Counted from the first letter of the stretch, positions 27,360 through 38,495 are shown. The stretch is DNA of 64,000 nt from Amnibacterium flavum (GCF_003097495.1 NZ_QEOP01000001.1:1178001-1242000); one strand, 5' to 3'. The notes: a model not told the origin generated them from the letters alone. A program made the numbers and translations.

Positions 27360-28085
27360 ATGGACACCACCATCACTGGACGCGGCGCCGGGATCACCGA
27401 CCGCTTCCGCGGATACGTGGAAGACAGGGCCGGCAAGATCGAGCAGCTCTCGGAGAAGGCACTCGCCTTCGAGGTGCGACTCTGCCGCCACCATGAGACC
27501 AACGGTTCGAACGGCGACGACCGCATCGAGCTGACCCTGATCGGCCCGGGACCGGTCGTCCGTGCCGAAGCCGCGGGGAGCGACAAGTACGCCGCCTTCG
27601 ACATCGCGTTCGACAAGCTCCTCGAACGATTGCGGCGTGCCAAGGACCGGAAGAAGGTGCACAAGGGGCAGCGCCGCCTCGGCACCGTGCGCTCCGTCGA
27701 CCACCGCGACTTCCGCGTGGGCGATGTCGAGCCGGTCGACGTCGAGGTGCTGCGACGTGTCGACCCCGAGACCGGCGCCATCGCCGCCGTCGAGGAGGAC
27801 GCCGGATCGTCGCAGCAGGTCGACACGCCGGTCGCCGGCGACGACGACTACTCGCCCGTCGTGATCCGTCACAAGGTCTTCTCCTCCACGCCGATGACGG
27901 TCGACGACGCCCTCTACTACATGGAGCTCGTCGGCCACGACTTCTATCTCTTCATCGACGGCGAGACCCGCAGGCCGAGCGTCGTCTACCGGCGCAAGGG
28001 CTGGGACTACGGAGTCATCCACCTCGACGAGTCGGCCGGCGAGGTCCAGGAAGCGGTGACAGCGGCGCGCGCGATGGCGCGCTGA
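27360..28085 (+). CDS. hpf: Long-form ribosome hibernation promoting factor
   Basis: 241 residues. ATG 27360 has GGGGAGG six bases upstream. The N-terminal ~105 residues are the ribosome-binding S30AE fold (MDTTITGRGAGITDRFRGYVEDRAGKIEQL ... DKYAAFDIAFDKLLERLRRAKDRKK). A linker leads to the C-terminal dimerisation domain (VVIRHKVFSSTPMTVDDALYYMELVGHDFYLFIDGETRRPSVVYRRKGWDYGVIHL). It dimerises 70S ribosomes into inactive 100S particles in stationary phase or starvation. Located between comF and secA as in many actinobacteria. An imperfect inverted repeat follows the stop and may terminate transcription. Confidence 0.96.
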   Translation: MDTTITGRGAGITDRFRGYVEDRAGKIEQLSEKALAFEVRLCRHHETNGSNGDDRIELTLIGPGPVVRAEAAGSDKYAAFDIAFDKLLERLRRAKDRKKVHKGQRRLGTVRSVDHRDFRVGDVEPVDVEVLRRVDPETGAIAAVEEDAGSSQQVDTPVAGDDDYSPVVIRHKVFSSTPMTVDDALYYMELVGHDFYLFIDGETRRPSVVYRRKGWDYGVIHLDESAGEVQEAVTAARAMAR

Positions 28086-28090
28086 CCCAC

Positions 28091-28162
28091 GCCGCCCGTC
28101 GAGCGCAGCGAAACGACGTCCTCGCGATCGAGGTGCTCGTTTCGCGTCTCTCGACGGGCGGC
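28091..28162. terminator. Inverted repeat downstream of hpf
   Basis: Left arm 28091-28116 (GCCGCCCGTCGAGCGCAGCG onward) and right arm 28137-28162 pair with about four mismatches around a 20-base loop. There is no T-run. The arm GTCGAGCGCAGCGAAACGA is a sequence type often dispersed in GC-rich actinobacterial genomes; it may terminate hpf or be a repeat element. Confidence 0.5.
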
Positions 28163-28225
28163 TCTCTGTGCGACGCGGCGCCGCGCGGCCAGCACGGCAC
28201 AGGGATAACAGCTGGGTAACGCTGG

Positions 28226-28231
28226 TACGAT
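28226..28231 (+). promoter_or_regulatory. Possible -10 box of secA
   Basis: TACGAT about 77 bases before the secA TTG start, giving a leader near 70 bases that ends in a strong GAGGAGAGG ribosome site. No convincing -35 box is seen. Confidence 0.3.
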
Positions 28232-28307
28232 TTGGGGCTGCGCGGCATCTGCGGCGCTTCCGCATGAGGGTGCGAACGCCTTCGTGCGAAGAGGAGAGGA
28301 TTCCCCT

Positions 28308-31181
<2,874 letters not shown>

Positions 31182-31192
31182 AGAGTCGACGA

Positions 31193-31229
31193 AAGAACCC
31201 CCGCAGCCGAAGCGCTGACGGGGGTTCTT
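31193..31229 (+). terminator. Rho-independent terminator of secA
   Basis: An 11-base perfect stem, AAGAACCCCCG (31193-31203) with CGGGGGTTCTT (31219-31229), loop 15, directly after the secA stop. The trailing TTCTTCCGTT supplies a short U-rich tail. Confidence 0.85.
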
Positions 31230-31245
31230 CCGTTCCCGGGCCGTC

Positions 31246-31346
31246 TGCACGGATCAGGCCCTCTTGCACGGATCAGGAGAAATCTCGGATTCGTCCTGAT
31301 CCGTGCGGAAATCGTCCTGATCGGTGCAGATCCCCTGATCCGTGCA
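31246..31346. repeat. Five copies of a 13-bp motif in opposite orientations
   Basis: TGCACGGATCAGG occurs at 31246-31258 and 31265-31277. Its complement (CCTGATCCGTGCA) occurs at 31295-31307 (last base changed), 31316-31328 (one change) and 31334-31346. They sit between the convergent secA and Nudix genes. Spacing is 18-30 bases, so alternative hairpins can form. Confidence 0.75.
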
Positions 31347-31353
31347 ACCGGCG

Positions 31354-32031
31354 TCAGCGGGCGAAGGGCCCGGAGAGAGCGGCCCACTGCAGCAGCATGA
31401 TGGTCTTCGCGTCGATGATGTCGGAGCCGATCGCTGCGAGGGCGGCGTCGAAATCGAGTTCGACGATCTCGATGTCCTCGCCGTCGTCGACCAGGCCCCC
31501 GCCGTCGCTGTGGCGGGTCGAGGTGTCGTAGGGCGCGGCGAAGAAGTGCAGCCTCTCGGTGACCGAGCCGGGGCTCATGAACGCGTCGAAGACGTGCTGT
31601 ACCTCCCCGATGCGGTGCCCGGTCTCCTCTTCGGCCTCACGACGGATCGCGGTCTCCGCGTCGTCGTCGTCGAGGAGACCCGCGGCGGTCTCGAGCAGCA
31701 GGCCGTCGGGCGACCCGTTCACGTAGGCGGGGAAGCGGAACTGCCGCGTGAACAGCACGGTCCGGCGATCGAGGTCGTAGAGCAGGATGGTCGCGCCGTT
31801 GCCGCGGTCGTAGGTCTCGCGGTGCTCGGTCGACCAGTGACCGTCGCGATGCCGGTAGTCGATGGTGGTGGTGCGGAGTACGAACCAGGACGACGAGAGC
31901 AGCTTCACGTCGCGCACCACGACGTCGGGGTTTCCGGTGAGGTCGCGTCCGACCTGATCGAGGCCGACGCGGCCGCGGCGGTCGGGGATGTCGATGCCGG
32001 GGATGCCGGGGGAGGGGATCTGATCTGACAT
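31354..32031 (-). CDS. Nudix hydrolase, NudK/ADP-sugar pyrophosphatase-like
   Basis: 225 residues. The Nudix box is AGLLDDDDAETAIRREAEEETG, with the catalytic REAEEE core. Upstream RFPAYVNGSPDGLLLE and downstream MSPGSVTERLHFFAAPYD are typical of NudK/GDP-mannose or ADP-ribose pyrophosphatases. It would hydrolyse a nucleotide-sugar to a nucleoside monophosphate and sugar phosphate. The unusual N-terminal extension (MSDQIPSPGIPGIDIPDRRGRVG) has no motif. ATG at 32031 has TAGCGT six bases upstream and no ribosome site, implying a leaderless transcript. Confidence 0.88.
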   Translation of the reverse strand: MSDQIPSPGIPGIDIPDRRGRVGLDQVGRDLTGNPDVVVRDVKLLSSSWFVLRTTTIDYRHRDGHWSTEHRETYDRGNGATILLYDLDRRTVLFTRQFRFPAYVNGSPDGLLLETAAGLLDDDDAETAIRREAEEETGHRIGEVQHVFDAFMSPGSVTERLHFFAAPYDTSTRHSDGGGLVDDGEDIEIVELDFDAALAAIGSDIIDAKTIMLLQWAALSGPFAR

Positions 32032-32037
32032 GCTTCG

Positions 32038-32043
32038 ACGCTA
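32038..32043 (-). promoter_or_regulatory. -10 box for leaderless Nudix gene
   Basis: On the minus strand TAGCGT is followed by CGAAGC and then the ATG of the Nudix gene, the six-base spacing seen at several other genes here. Confidence 0.5.
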
Positions 32044-32118
32044 TCGGCCGCATCGAGCTCGCACGGGTGCGGCCGTCCGGTGCAAGACCCCTGCAACAGC
32101 AGTCGACAGCTCCGCGTT

Positions 32119-32532
32119 TCAGAGGACGTGCAACGCGGTCGCCCGCCAGCGGGAGTCGAGTCCCTCGAGGCGGAGCGCGACGGCGCGGGAGCGCTGGCGC
32201 CCGTGCACGACGACCGATGCCTCGACGACACCGTCGCGCGGGTAGTCGATGCGCACCGTGCCGATCGTCACCGTGGGGCGACGAGGTGTCGTGCCCCTGA
32301 GCGCGCGCGCCCTGTTCGAGAGGACGACCCGCTTCAGCATGTGCCGGTACACGTTCTCGTCGACCCAGCGCCCGATCTGCTCGAGTTCGCGCACACCGGC
32401 GAGGATCTCGATGGCGCTTCGACTCAGGTTCTCGACGAGCGGAGTCGGGTCGGGCAGATTCGCAGACGAGGTCGGCTGAGGCGCGAACAGGTCGTCGGCG
32501 GGGAGGGCGAAGGTGCGGGCGGGGAGAGGCAT
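32119..32532 (-). CDS. Rv3235 family protein
   Basis: 137 residues from ATG 32532, which has GGAG nine bases upstream. Pattern of the actinobacterial Rv3235 family: LVENLSRSAIEILAGVRELEQIGRWVDENVYRHMLKRVVLS followed by TVTIGTVRIDYPRDGVVEASVVVHGRQRSRAVALRLEGLDSRWRATALHVL. The first half is helical and the second half a beta-sheet that reads like an SH3- or NTF2-like fold. Function unknown. In many actinobacteria it lies near secA, and here it is divergent from the 192-residue unknown gene at 32732. Confidence 0.8.
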   Translation of the reverse strand: MPLPARTFALPADDLFAPQPTSSANLPDPTPLVENLSRSAIEILAGVRELEQIGRWVDENVYRHMLKRVVLSNRARALRGTTPRRPTVTIGTVRIDYPRDGVVEASVVVHGRQRSRAVALRLEGLDSRWRATALHVL

Positions 32533-32731
32533 CGGGATCGGCTCCACTGTCGGAGGACACTCGTCGCGGGTACAACGAGCGCCGAAAGCCAATCCCCTGG
32601 CTCTTCCCGCAGATCGCTCTGCGGCATCGGGTAGGGATAGCAAAGCAGGTCCGCCGCGCTCCGGGCAACTCGATTCGGAACCTGTGGACAACTTCTCCGA
32701 GGGCCCGGCTGTGGGCGTAACGTCCGCGACT

Positions 32732-33310
32732 ATGCGCTGGGAATCCCTCTTCGACGACCTCGAGGCCCAACTCGAGCACGAGCGGACCGCCGGTGAGGGC
32801 GCCTTCTCGGTGGACACCGAGCGGCACCGTCTGGCCGAGCTGTCACTCGCGGATCGCCTGAGGGCGCTGCCGCCCGGAACCGCGGCGCGGATCCGGCTCC
32901 TCGACGGACGGACCGTGCACGTTCTCCCTCAGGCGTTCGGCAGCAACTGGCTCAGCGGGGAACTCCGACCCGCCGCCAGACCCGCGCGCACCGTCGTCAT
33001 CCCGATCGGGGCGATAGCGGGGGTGCTGCTCGACCCGTACGACGAGACCCACATGATCGCCGCGCCGCCGGAGGCCCCGAGCTCGCTGTCCCGCAAGCTC
33101 GGTATCGGAGTCGTGCTCCGCGATCTGTGCCGCCGCCGCGCGACCGTGCAGGTGAGCACCGCGGCGGGCGAGTCGACGGGAACGATCGACCGCGTCACCG
33201 GTGACCACCTCGATCTCGCGGTGCACGAGCCCGACTCTCCGCGCCGATCGACGGCCGTGCGGTCGATCGAGATGATCCCGCTCGCCGCGGTGCTGCTCGT
33301 CACCTGCTGA
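32732..33310 (+). CDS. Conserved hypothetical protein, 192 residues
   Basis: Begins MRWESLFDDLEAQLEHERTAGEGAF, an acidic helix, then a helical segment (ERHRLAELSLADRLRALPPG) and a beta-rich middle (ARIRLLDGRTVHVLPQAFGSNWLSGEL ... TVVIPIGAIAGVLL) followed by another sheet (ATVQVSTAAGESTGTIDRVTGDHLDLAV). No cysteine cluster or catalytic motif. Genes of this kind are conserved near secA/SAF-domain loci in Microbacteriaceae, but I know no function. TAACGT eight bases before the ATG suggests a leaderless or short-leader mRNA. Confidence 0.7.
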   Translation: MRWESLFDDLEAQLEHERTAGEGAFSVDTERHRLAELSLADRLRALPPGTAARIRLLDGRTVHVLPQAFGSNWLSGELRPAARPARTVVIPIGAIAGVLLDPYDETHMIAAPPEAPSSLSRKLGIGVVLRDLCRRRATVQVSTAAGESTGTIDRVTGDHLDLAVHEPDSPRRSTAVRSIEMIPLAAVLLVTC

Positions 33311-33372
33311 GCCTCAGGCATCATCGGCGGAGAGGCGCCGCGCGCGAATCGGCCGGGCTCGCGCCACCCGGC

Positions 33373-33648
33373 TCAGATGAACCGGTCGAAGGAGAGCTCG
33401 GGGATGTCGGCGTAGTCGCTCTGATTGAACAGCGCCGCGCGGCGGGACTCCTCGTACTTCGCCGAGATGTACGCCTCGAGCTGTTCGCGTTCGACTCGCC
33501 AGTGGCCGTTGCCGCCCAGCTTGATCGCCGGCAGTTCGCCCGAACGCACCAGTGCGTACGCCTGACTCAGCGACACGTTGAGCACGTCGGCCGTATCGGA
33601 GAGGGTCAGGAACCGCCCGATCGAACCCGGGGACACGGTGTCGTTCAC
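33373..33648 (-). CDS. Helix-turn-helix (excisionase/BldC-like) DNA-binding protein
   Basis: 91 residues from GTG 33648 (VNDTVSPGSIGRFL); a TTG six bases upstream is possible. The MerR/excisionase-type HTH is clear: FLTLSDTADVLNVSLSQAYALVRSGELPAIKLGGNGHWRVEREQLEAYI. Such proteins include phage excisionases and the developmental regulator BldC. No integrase is nearby, so a chromosomal regulator is more likely. The C-terminal tail (SAKYEESRRAALFNQSDYADIPELSFDRF) is specific to the Microbacteriaceae form. Divergent from the SAF gene, which it may control. Confidence 0.82.
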   Translation of the reverse strand: MNDTVSPGSIGRFLTLSDTADVLNVSLSQAYALVRSGELPAIKLGGNGHWRVEREQLEAYISAKYEESRRAALFNQSDYADIPELSFDRFI

Positions 33649-33757
33649 GAGCAACGATTATCCGCCTTCGGAGACGTCGGAAACGGGCGTGTGGATAAGT
33701 CCGGCGGCCCCGCCGCAGCTCTCGGCACCATGGATCTCCGTCCCCTGAGGAGGAGAG

Positions 33758-34390
33758 ATGACAGCACCGGTCCCGCGCAAGGCCCGTCGGTTCGACGTGC
33801 GACTGCTCATCGGCGCCGTGATCGTCGTGGCGTCGATCGTCGGGGTCGCACTCGTCGTGGGAGCCTTCGACCGGAGCGTCATGGTCTACCAGGCGGCTCG
33901 GCCCCTCAGCGTGGGCCATCGTCTCGTCTCCGGCGATCTGGCGCTCGCCGAGGTGAGGCTCGGAGCACTGGAGAGCCGGTATCTGCGCGCGGAGGCGCTC
34001 CCGGATGACGGAGCGGTCGTGACGCGTCAGGTGGATGCGGGCGAGCTCGTGCCCGTCGCCTCGCTGGGCAGTGACGCCGGGGCAGGCCTGTCGACCGTCG
34101 TGGTGCGCGTCGAAGCGCCCGTCGCCAGTGGGGTCCGCGCCGGAGCCGCGGTCGACGTCTGGTCATCGCCCCGAGACGAGGCAGGTCGTTTCGGGCCGCC
34201 CTCGGTCATCGCCGCCGACTCGAGTGTCGTGAGCGTGATCGACGAGTCCGGCGTCGGCTCGATCTCCGCGGACACGGGGGTCGAACTGCTCGTCCCGAGC
34301 GACGACGTCGCCGAGCTGCTGAGCGCGATCGCCAACGGCGACGCGATCTCCCTCGTCCCCAGCGGTTCCCCGATCGGGGCGGCGTCATGA
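33758..34390 (+). CDS. SAF domain protein, CpaB/RcpC-like
   Basis: 210 residues; ATG with GAGGAGGAG directly upstream. One N-terminal membrane helix (LLIGAVIVVASIVGVALVVGAF) then a SAF domain (VMVYQAARPLSVGHRLVSGDLALAEVRLG ... VVTRQVDAGELVPVASLG) and a C-terminal beta region (VVVRVEAPVASGVRAGAAVDVWSSPRD). CpaB/RcpC proteins form the outer part of Flp/Tad pilus machines; FlgA also has this domain. It overlaps the CpaE-like ATPase gene by four bases. No pilus ATPase, prepilin or inner membrane gene is in the window, so its role here is open. Confidence 0.82.
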   Translation: MTAPVPRKARRFDVRLLIGAVIVVASIVGVALVVGAFDRSVMVYQAARPLSVGHRLVSGDLALAEVRLGALESRYLRAEALPDDGAVVTRQVDAGELVPVASLGSDAGAGLSTVVVRVEAPVASGVRAGAAVDVWSSPRDEAGRFGPPSVIAADSSVVSVIDESGVGSISADTGVELLVPSDDVAELLSAIANGDAISLVPSGSPIGAAS

Positions 34391-35628
34391 GGATCGTTCT
34401 CTCGCTCACCCCGGCCACCGAGGAACGGCTCCTGGGCGCCCTCATCGGCGCCGGCCATGAGATCGTCGCGCGTCCGGCAGGGGCCGCGGAGCTCGCGGCC
34501 GCCCTGGCGAGCCTCCGCCCCGACGTCGCCCTCGTCTCGTCGGCGCCCGGGCTGCTCGGCACGGCCGTCGTCACGCGGGCGACGGAGGTCGGTGTGCGGC
34601 TCATCGCACTGGCGTCGGGTGAGGCGCAGAGGGCGCATGCGGAGACGGTCGACGCCGCCGAGGTCATCGACGAGGCGGTGAAGTGGCCGGCTCTCGACCA
34701 GATGCTCTCGAACCGGGAGCCTCTCGAGGAGGCTCCGGAGGGTCCTGGAGCCCGAGCGCGGGGTGGCACGCTCATCGCGGTCTGGGGTCCGACGGGTGCA
34801 CCGGGGCGCACGACCACCGCCATCACCCTGGCGTCCGAACTCGCGGCCGAGGGCAGGCGGGTGGCGCTCGTCGACGCGGACACGCACGGAGCAGCCATCG
34901 CCGCGTCGCTCGGCCTCTTCGACGAGGCTCCCGGATTCGCCGCCGCCTGCCGGCTCGCCGGGTCCGGTGGGCTCGACCTCGCCCAGCTCGACCGTGTCTC
35001 GACCGCCTACCGTGTCGATCGCGGCGAGATGCTCGTGCTCACCGGCATCTCGCGCCCCTCGCGGTGGCCCGAGCTGTCGGCGCAACGTGTCGAGGAGACG
35101 CTCGCGGTGGCGCGCGACTGGGTCGACGCGGTCGTGGTCGACTGCGGCTTCAACCTCGAGAGCGACGAGGAGATCATGAGCGATTACTTCGCCCCTCGCC
35201 GCAATGCGGCCACGCTCACCGTGCTCGCGGCCGCCGACAGGGTGGTCGCCGTCGGCTCCGCCGATCCGATCGGGATCGCGCGCCTCATCCGAGGTCATGC
35301 CGACCTCGCCGAGATCGTCGACCCCGCCCGGATCTCCGTCGTCGTGTCGAAAGTGCGCACCGCGACCGTGGGCCTCGGCGCCGCCGGGCAGATCACGGGC
35401 GCTCTGCAGCGATTCGCCGGCATCGGCGGGGCGACGCTCGTCCCGTCCGACCCGACCGCCTACGACGCCGCGCTGCTGAATGCCACGACCCTCCGGCAGG
35501 CGTCGCCGAAGTCGCCGGCCCTCGCGGCGCTCGCCCAGTTCACCCGATCCGAGCTCGTGCCCCTCCTCGCGACGCGTCGCTCGCCGATCGCGGCGCCCGC
35601 GAGCAGGTTCGCACCCCTGCCGGCCTGA
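34387..35628 (+). CDS. CpaE/ParA-like ATPase with atypical P-loop
   Basis: 413 residues. An N-terminal ~110-residue receiver-like domain (IVLSLTPATEERLLGALIGAGHEIV ... VRLIALASG) is followed by a ParA/MinD-type domain: LIAVWGPTGAPGRTTTAITLASELAAEGRRVALVDADTHGAAIAASLG, then VDAVVVDCGFNLES. The P-loop reads GPTGAPGRTTT, with Arg where the nucleotide-binding Lys normally stands and without the signature Lys of ParA. The Asp residues in VDADT and VVDCG remain. Pairing with the SAF gene recalls CpaB-CpaE of Tad pili. Whether it hydrolyses ATP is uncertain. Confidence 0.78.
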   Translation: MRIVLSLTPATEERLLGALIGAGHEIVARPAGAAELAAALASLRPDVALVSSAPGLLGTAVVTRATEVGVRLIALASGEAQRAHAETVDAAEVIDEAVKWPALDQMLSNREPLEEAPEGPGARARGGTLIAVWGPTGAPGRTTTAITLASELAAEGRRVALVDADTHGAAIAASLGLFDEAPGFAAACRLAGSGGLDLAQLDRVSTAYRVDRGEMLVLTGISRPSRWPELSAQRVEETLAVARDWVDAVVVDCGFNLESDEEIMSDYFAPRRNAATLTVLAAADRVVAVGSADPIGIARLIRGHADLAEIVDPARISVVVSKVRTATVGLGAAGQITGALQRFAGIGGATLVPSDPTAYDAALLNATTLRQASPKSPALAALAQFTRSELVPLLATRRSPIAAPASRFAPLPA

Positions 35629-35716
35629 CGCCGACGCGTCGTCACGAGCGGTCACGGTGGACGGGTGCGGGCCCGTCGTGCGAGCGCGCACAGCGTCGGA
35701 GGGGCAGGATGGTCAG

Positions 35717-36607
35717 GTGCCGAAGTCTGCTGTCGTCCTCCTGAACCGTCCCTCGCTCGAGGCCCCGCCGCACGTCGAGGGGGCAGCCGAGTTCGAACTC
35801 CTCGATGTCGACGCACCTCACGTGCGCGTCCTCGACCTCGGCGTGACCCGTGGTGACGGTGTCTTCGAGACGATCAGCTTCGGAGCAGGCCACCCGCAGG
35901 CGCTCGCCGCCCACCTCGCCCGACTGGCGAAGTCCGCGCGGGCGCTCGATCTGCCCGAACCCGACGCCGACGCCTGGGAGCGCGCCGTCCTCGCCGCCGC
36001 GTCGGCGATCGATCCGGCCCCCGAGGCCTACGTCAAGACGGTCATGACCCGCGGGCTCGAAGGGGACGGCCGTCCCACCGGGTGGGCGTACGCGTCGGCC
36101 GCTCCCGATCACAGCAGGGCGCGGTCGGAGGGCATCCGGGTCGTCCTCCTCGACCGCGGGTACCGCCACGACGTCGCGAAGACCTCGCCCTGGCTGCTCG
36201 CCGGGTCGAAGACCCTCTCCTACGCCGTCAACCGTGCCGTGCTGCGCGAGGCGGCGCGACGGGATGCCGACGACGTGGTCTTCGTGAGCAGCGACGGCTA
36301 CCTGCTCGAGGGCTCGACCTCGAACCTGCTCCTCCGCTTCGGCGACACCCTCGTGACACCCGGCCTCGACCAGGGGATCCTGGCCGGCACGACCCAGGGG
36401 GACCTCTTCGCGTTCGCCCGCTCGCAGGGGCTCGAGACCGAGTACGCGCGGCTCGAGACCCGGAAGCTCGCCGAGGCCGACGCGGCCTGGCTCGTCTCCA
36501 GCGTTCGGCACGCGGCCCCGATCCGCCGCGTCGACGGCGTCGACCGCGCCGTCGACACCGACTTCACCGCCGCGGTCAACTCCCACCTGATCGGCCGCAC
36601 GAGCTGA
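35717..36607 (+). CDS. Aminodeoxychorismate lyase-like class IV aminotransferase
   Basis: 296 residues from GTG 35717. Fold-type IV PLP enzyme: VLDLGVTRGDGVFETI near the N-terminus, RRLAR-like loop HLARLAKSARAL, the PLP lysine in LAGSKTLSYAVN, then DADDVVFVSSDGYLLEGSTSNLLL and LVTPGLDQGILAGTT. Members make 4-aminobenzoate from aminodeoxychorismate (PabC) or transaminate D-amino or branched-chain amino acids; motif content alone does not separate these. No pabA/B gene is near. Transcribed alone, followed at a short distance by pdtaS. Confidence 0.82.
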   Translation: MPKSAVVLLNRPSLEAPPHVEGAAEFELLDVDAPHVRVLDLGVTRGDGVFETISFGAGHPQALAAHLARLAKSARALDLPEPDADAWERAVLAAASAIDPAPEAYVKTVMTRGLEGDGRPTGWAYASAAPDHSRARSEGIRVVLLDRGYRHDVAKTSPWLLAGSKTLSYAVNRAVLREAARRDADDVVFVSSDGYLLEGSTSNLLLRFGDTLVTPGLDQGILAGTTQGDLFAFARSQGLETEYARLETRKLAEADAAWLVSSVRHAAPIRRVDGVDRAVDTDFTAAVNSHLIGRTS

Positions 36608-36660
36608 CGGCTCCGCGCGGGGACCGGATCCGCTCGGAGCCTCCCGGCCCGCTCGTTCCG

Positions 36661-36666
36661 TAAGCT
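36661..36666 (+). promoter_or_regulatory. -10 box for leaderless pdtaS
   Basis: TAAGCT six bases before the GTG at 36673, identical in sequence and spacing to the galE box at 6887. Confidence 0.5.
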
Positions 36667-36672
36667 GAGGGC

Positions 36673-38172
36673 GTGCCAACCCTCAGCGAGCTCGTCTCCT
36701 CCGCCGGGCGTTCGACGGCCCCCGATGCCGAGTGGCTGCACCTCGTCGCGGGGGATATGCAGCTGCTCGCCGACCTGGCCTTCTCGGACGTGGTGCTCTG
36801 GGTTCCGTCGAGCGACTCCTCGTTCGTCGCCGTCGCCCACAACCGTCCCTCGAGTGCGGCGACGCTGTTCTACCGCGACTTCGTCGGTCAGCGGATCAAG
36901 CCCGAGTGGAGCGTGCTCGTCGCCGACGCATTCGAGACCGCCCGCATCGTCGACTCGAACGCGCCCGACTGGTTCGAGGAGACGCCCACCCGAGTCCGCG
37001 CGGTGCCCGTGCAGCGACGCATCTCGCCGAGTGGGCGAGAGGTCACCAACGTGCCCATCGCGGTGCTCACCCGCCACACCAACCTGAGCGAGACGCGGTC
37101 GCCGAGCCGCCAGGAGCTCACCTTCAACGACTGCGCCGACGAGCTGTTCCAGATGATCGCCGCCGGCGACTTCCCCGACCTCGGCACCCCCACCGGCCCC
37201 CGCCGTGGCGCCCCTCGCGCATCCGACGGCCTCATCCGCATCGACACCGACGGCGTGACGACCTTCGCGAGCCCCAACGCCCTCTCCGCGTTCAACCGGA
37301 TGGGCTTCACCGGCGAGCTCGAGGGCGAATCGCTCGCCGAGGTGACCTCGGCACTCGTCATCGAGCAGCACACCGTCGATGAGTCGCTTCCCCTCGTGGT
37401 CACCGGCCGTGCGCCCTGGCGCACCGAGATCGAGTCCCGCGGGGTCACGGTGTCGCTGCGGGCGATCCCGATCCGCGACCGCAACGAACGCAAGGGCGCG
37501 ATCGTCCTCTGCCGCGACGTCACCGAGCTCCGGCACCAGGAGCAGGAGCTCATCACCAAGGACGCGACGATCCGCGAGATCCACCACCGGGTGAAGAACA
37601 ACCTCCAGACGGTCGCCTCGCTGCTGCGCATCCAGGCCCGACGGTCGCGCACCGACGAGGCCCGCGACGAGCTGATCCACGCCATGCGGCGCGTCTCGGC
37701 GATCGCTGTGGTGCACGACACCCTGTCCGAGGGACTCAGCCAGAGCGTCGAGTTCGACGAGGTGTTCGAGCGCGTGCTGCTCCTCGTCGCCGAGGTCGCC
37801 TCGACGGCGGGAACCCGGGTGCACCCGCGCAAGCTCGGCACCTTCGGGGTCCTGCCCAGTGAGTACGCGACCCCGCTGGCGCTCGCGCTGACCGAGCTGG
37901 TCACGAATGCGGTCGAGCACGGTCTGGCGGGCCGGGAAGGCACCGTCGAGATCGTCGCGACGCGCACGTCGGAGATGCTCACCGTCCAGGTCCGCGACAA
38001 CGGCACGGGCCTGCCCGAGGGCAAGGTCGGATCCGGCCTCGGAACCCAGATCGTGCGAACCCTCATCCAGGGCGAGCTGGGAGGGGTCATCGATTGGCAC
38101 ACCCTGGTCGGTCGCGGCACCGAGGTGACGATCGAGATCCCGATGCGCTGGATGGACGCGGCCAAGCCCTGA
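36673..38172 (+). CDS. pdtaS: Cytosolic sensor histidine kinase PdtaS
   Basis: 499 residues, no membrane helix. Domain order: N-terminal GAF-like domain (residues 1-165), PAS-like domain (about 180-285), then HisKA_2 with phosphorylatable His304 in REIHHRVKNNLQTVASLLRIQARR, and a HATPase_c domain (ALALTELVTNAVEHGL ... VRDNGTGLPEGKVGSGLGTQIVRTL). This matches PdtaS of mycobacteria, which with the ANTAR-type regulator PdtaR controls translation/transcript termination in response to c-di-GMP, copper or nitric oxide cues. pdtaR is not in the window, as usual for actinobacteria. whiB1 lies convergent just downstream. Confidence 0.93.
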   Translation: MPTLSELVSSAGRSTAPDAEWLHLVAGDMQLLADLAFSDVVLWVPSSDSSFVAVAHNRPSSAATLFYRDFVGQRIKPEWSVLVADAFETARIVDSNAPDWFEETPTRVRAVPVQRRISPSGREVTNVPIAVLTRHTNLSETRSPSRQELTFNDCADELFQMIAAGDFPDLGTPTGPRRGAPRASDGLIRIDTDGVTTFASPNALSAFNRMGFTGELEGESLAEVTSALVIEQHTVDESLPLVVTGRAPWRTEIESRGVTVSLRAIPIRDRNERKGAIVLCRDVTELRHQEQELITKDATIREIHHRVKNNLQTVASLLRIQARRSRTDEARDELIHAMRRVSAIAVVHDTLSEGLSQSVEFDEVFERVLLLVAEVASTAGTRVHPRKLGTFGVLPSEYATPLALALTELVTNAVEHGLAGREGTVEIVATRTSEMLTVQVRDNGTGLPEGKVGSGLGTQIVRTLIQGELGGVIDWHTLVGRGTEVTIEIPMRWMDAAKP

Positions 38173-38246
38173 CGTTCCGTGGGGACGGGCTCAGGACTCG
38201 GCTATCGAGAGCCGGGGATCGAACCGTCCGTCAGGGCCTCGGAAGG

Positions 38247-38495
38247 TCAGGAGGCGCGGCGGGCGCGGGCAGCGCGGCGCTTGAGCGCGCGACGCTCGTC
38301 CTCGCTGAGGCCGCCCCAGACTCCGTAGTCCTGGCTGGTCTCGAGGGCGTACTGCAGGCAGGTCTCGGTGACGGTGCACCGGGCGCACACCGTCTTCGCC
38401 TTGTCGATCTGGTCGACGGCAGGACCGGTGTTTCCAACGGGGAAGAAGAGCTCGGGGTCGGCGGTGAGGCAGGCTGACTTATCGCGCCAATCCAT
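38247..38495 (-). CDS. whiB1: WhiB-family iron-sulfur transcription factor, WhiB1 type
   Basis: 82 residues; ATG 38495 with GGAG seven to ten bases upstream. Cysteines at about residues 9, 37, 40 and 46 give the C-x27-C-x2-C-x5-C [4Fe-4S] site, followed by GVWGG (58-62) and the basic tail RRALKRRAARARRA. The short N-terminus starting MDWRDKSACL and the neighbour pdtaS are characteristic of WhiB1, an essential nitric-oxide-responsive regulator in mycobacteria that binds the sigma factor. A small hairpin (GGCCTC/GAGGCC, 38528-38544) lies in its 5' leader. Confidence 0.93.
   Translation of the reverse strand: MDWRDKSACLTADPELFFPVGNTGPAVDQIDKAKTVCARCTVTETCLQYALETSQDYGVWGGLSEDERRALKRRAARARRAS

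Noticed and set aside
33373-33648. Excisionase as sign of a prophage or integrative element
   Set aside because: No integrase, replication or phage genes lie nearby, and the gene is in a stable chromosomal context; a chromosomal BldC-like role is more likely.
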